From Desulfobacterales bacterium (GTDB lineage: Bacteria; Desulfobacterota; Desulfobacteria; Desulfobacterales; RPRI01): a stretch of DNA of 6,960 bases. The notes under the pieces were generated by a model. It worked only from the letters and a program-made list of their open reading frames with translations, was not told the DNA's origin and made no database searches. Shown here piece after piece: positions 6,008 to 6,960 of this stretch. Made by a program: the position numbers and the translations under genes. The stretch spans positions 1 to 6,960 of the forward strand of contig JAUYEO010000019.1 of the NCBI GenBank assembly GCA_030689795.1, read 5' to 3'. Each line of letters starts with the position of its first letter. The first letter of the stretch is position 1.

Positions 6008-6748
6008 ATGGAAAATAAACTAAAAAAAATAATAAAAAATATTAGACTTTTATCATTTGCGCTTGTGCTCCTGTTTCTGTTGCTCTTATCGTTGCAACTG
6101 ACAGTTATCCAAATTTCAACGGCATATGCCAAAACACTTCAGAAAAGTTCGGAGGCATATCCTGATACTCCAGAACGAGTTGTAATAGCGTTTATTGAGA
6201 CAGGGTTTAGTAGTGAAGCGAATGAAGAATTGAATAAATATTTTCCCAATAACGATGACATAAAGTCTATCCGTAAAACCCGTATTATAGACCTTAGTAA
6301 GGAGTGGGGTTATGCTTCAGATCGCACTCACATTGCAACAGGCTATGAAATCAAAGAGGTGAAAAAGGACAACAATAAGGCATCAGTAATAATAACATAT
6401 AAACGTCTTGGTTGGAAATGGCAGCGGCCTATTGATATAAAAGAATGTAGAGAATCACGATTCACGAAGGATAAAGAGGGCTGTAAAATTTTGCATATTA
6501 CAAATGATATACAGGAAGTGACTTATCGTCTGGCAAAACCAGGAAAATTCTGGAGAATAATTAACGTTTATGAACCTCGTGTTTCGGTAGATATAGCTAT
6601 TAAAGAATTAAACAGATTGAAAGGTATCGATTGGACAAATGATGATCCACGAGGACCAGGCCCATCAGATAAACAGAAAACAGAAATTGAAGAGGCTATA
6701 AATCATTTGGAAAAATATCTGATAAATGAAAAAGAGGTGATGAAATGA
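6008..6748 (+). CDS. Exported protein of unknown function, possible partner of the NlpC/P60 protein
   Basis: I do not recognise a family for this 246-aa protein. It has a clear Sec signal: a basic start (MENKLKKIIKNIR), a hydrophobic core at about residues 14-36 (SFALVLLFLLLLSLQL) and a likely cleavage after Ala-Tyr-Ala at 39-41. It should reach the periplasm, or stay anchored if uncleaved. There is no lipobox cysteine. The mature part opens with a TPERVVIAFIETGF helix followed by mixed strands (KASVIITYKRLG, EVTYRLAKPGKFWRIINVYE). That pattern is reminiscent of small NTF2/DUF4878-like periplasmic domains, a fold guess only. Cys147 and Cys159 could form a disulfide. The last about 40 residues are charged and helical (KQKTEIEEAINHLEKYL). 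It is AT-richer than the AOR and serC genes. Its stop overlaps the next gene's start (ATGA), so the two are translationally coupled. An immunity or chaperone role for the neighbour is inference. Confidence 0.75.
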   Translation: MENKLKKIIKNIRLLSFALVLLFLLLLSLQLTVIQISTAYAKTLQKSSEAYPDTPERVVIAFIETGFSSEANEELNKYFPNNDDIKSIRKTRIIDLSKEWGYASDRTHIATGYEIKEVKKDNNKASVIITYKRLGWKWQRPIDIKECRESRFTKDKEGCKILHITNDIQEVTYRLAKPGKFWRIINVYEPRVSVDIAIKELNRLKGIDWTNDDPRGPGPSDKQKTEIEEAINHLEKYLINEKEVMK

Positions 6749-6960
6749 TAAGTGGCGAAGAAATACTTAATAAGGCAAAAGAGCTTGCAGAAAATGCAGA
6801 GCGCAAAGAAGGTGGCAATGGTTTTGATACGGATGGTGATGGCAAATCAGAGTACGATTGCTCAGGCTTAGTGTTAGATGCTATGCGAAAAGTCGGATAT
6901 CCACTTTCTAAGGACTACTCGGCTGGGAATCTAAAAGAATCAGGGCTTTTTGATGTTGTC
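6745..6960 (+). CDS. NlpC/P60-type cysteine peptidase, N-terminal part (runs off the window end)
   Basis: From the ATG at 6745, which overlaps the previous stop by 4 bp and is preceded by a GAGGTGA site, 72 codons are read to the window end. Residues 37-43, YDCSGLV, followed by LDAMRKVGY, form the catalytic-cysteine motif of NlpC/P60 (CHAP-like papain-fold) peptidases, with Cys39 as nucleophile. Such enzymes usually cut peptide cross-bridges or stems of peptidoglycan. The His and third polar residue lie outside the window. The chain begins MISGEEILNKAKELAENAER, a soluble helix with no signal peptide. That is unusual for a cell-wall hydrolase encoded right after an exported protein. Directly before the motif is DTDGDGKSE (28-36), a calcium-loop-like DxDxDG. 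It might be a toxin module, a self-exported hydrolase or a cytoplasmic amidase. Confidence 0.8.
   Translation, partial: MISGEEILNKAKELAENAERKEGGNGFDTDGDGKSEYDCSGLVLDAMRKVGYPLSKDYSAGNLKESGLFDVV

Noticed and set aside
1..6960. CRISPR array, tRNA or rRNA genes, insertion-sequence transposase
   Set aside because: No regularly spaced direct repeats, cloverleaf sequence, rRNA motifs or transposase-like translation were seen on either strand.

Overview
The window looks like chromosomal DNA of an anaerobic bacterium. A sulfate-reducing or related Desulfobacterota lineage is my best guess. The guess rests on an intact tungsten-type aldehyde:ferredoxin oxidoreductase (AOR), an intergenic palindrome of a kind I associate with Desulfobacterales-like genomes, and a remnant of a giant RTX-type exoprotein. 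No 16S rRNA or other phylogenetic marker is present, so this remains an inference.

Layout. (1) 1-217, minus: N-terminus of histidinol dehydrogenase (hisD), cut by the window edge. (2) 218-480: divergent regulatory region with a candidate promoter for each side. (3) 481-1569, plus: complete phosphoserine aminotransferase (serC). (4) 1581-1706: a 126-bp imperfect palindrome, MITE/REP-like, wedged between two convergent genes and contributing to the stop codon of the second. (5) 1705-2478, minus: complete exodeoxyribonuclease III (xth). (6) 2616-4352, plus: complete AOR-family enzyme, closed by a strong intrinsic terminator. (7) 4421-5026, plus: an unrecognised 201-aa protein whose first half reads like a MoaD/ThiS beta-grasp domain, also closed by a terminator. 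(8) 5065-5513: a long non-coding stretch whose second half (about 5321-5508) looks like structured RNA, possibly a group II intron fragment. (9) 5505-5990: an open but startless remnant of a giant RTX-type protein. (10) 6008-6748 and 6745-6960, plus: a Sec-signal-bearing protein of unknown function and, overlapping it by 4 bp, an NlpC/P60-type cysteine peptidase that leaves the window.

How the genes work together. The left half is ordinary housekeeping: histidine synthesis, serine and PLP-linked synthesis, and DNA repair. The AOR and its beta-grasp-like neighbour plausibly form one functional unit: a tungstopterin enzyme with a cofactor-related or structural partner. The right end is accessory. 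An exported-protein remnant is followed directly by an AT-richer two-gene cassette made of an exported protein and a leaderless peptidoglycan-hydrolase-like protein. That arrangement resembles the displaced tail of a polymorphic toxin locus, and it is the part most worth following.
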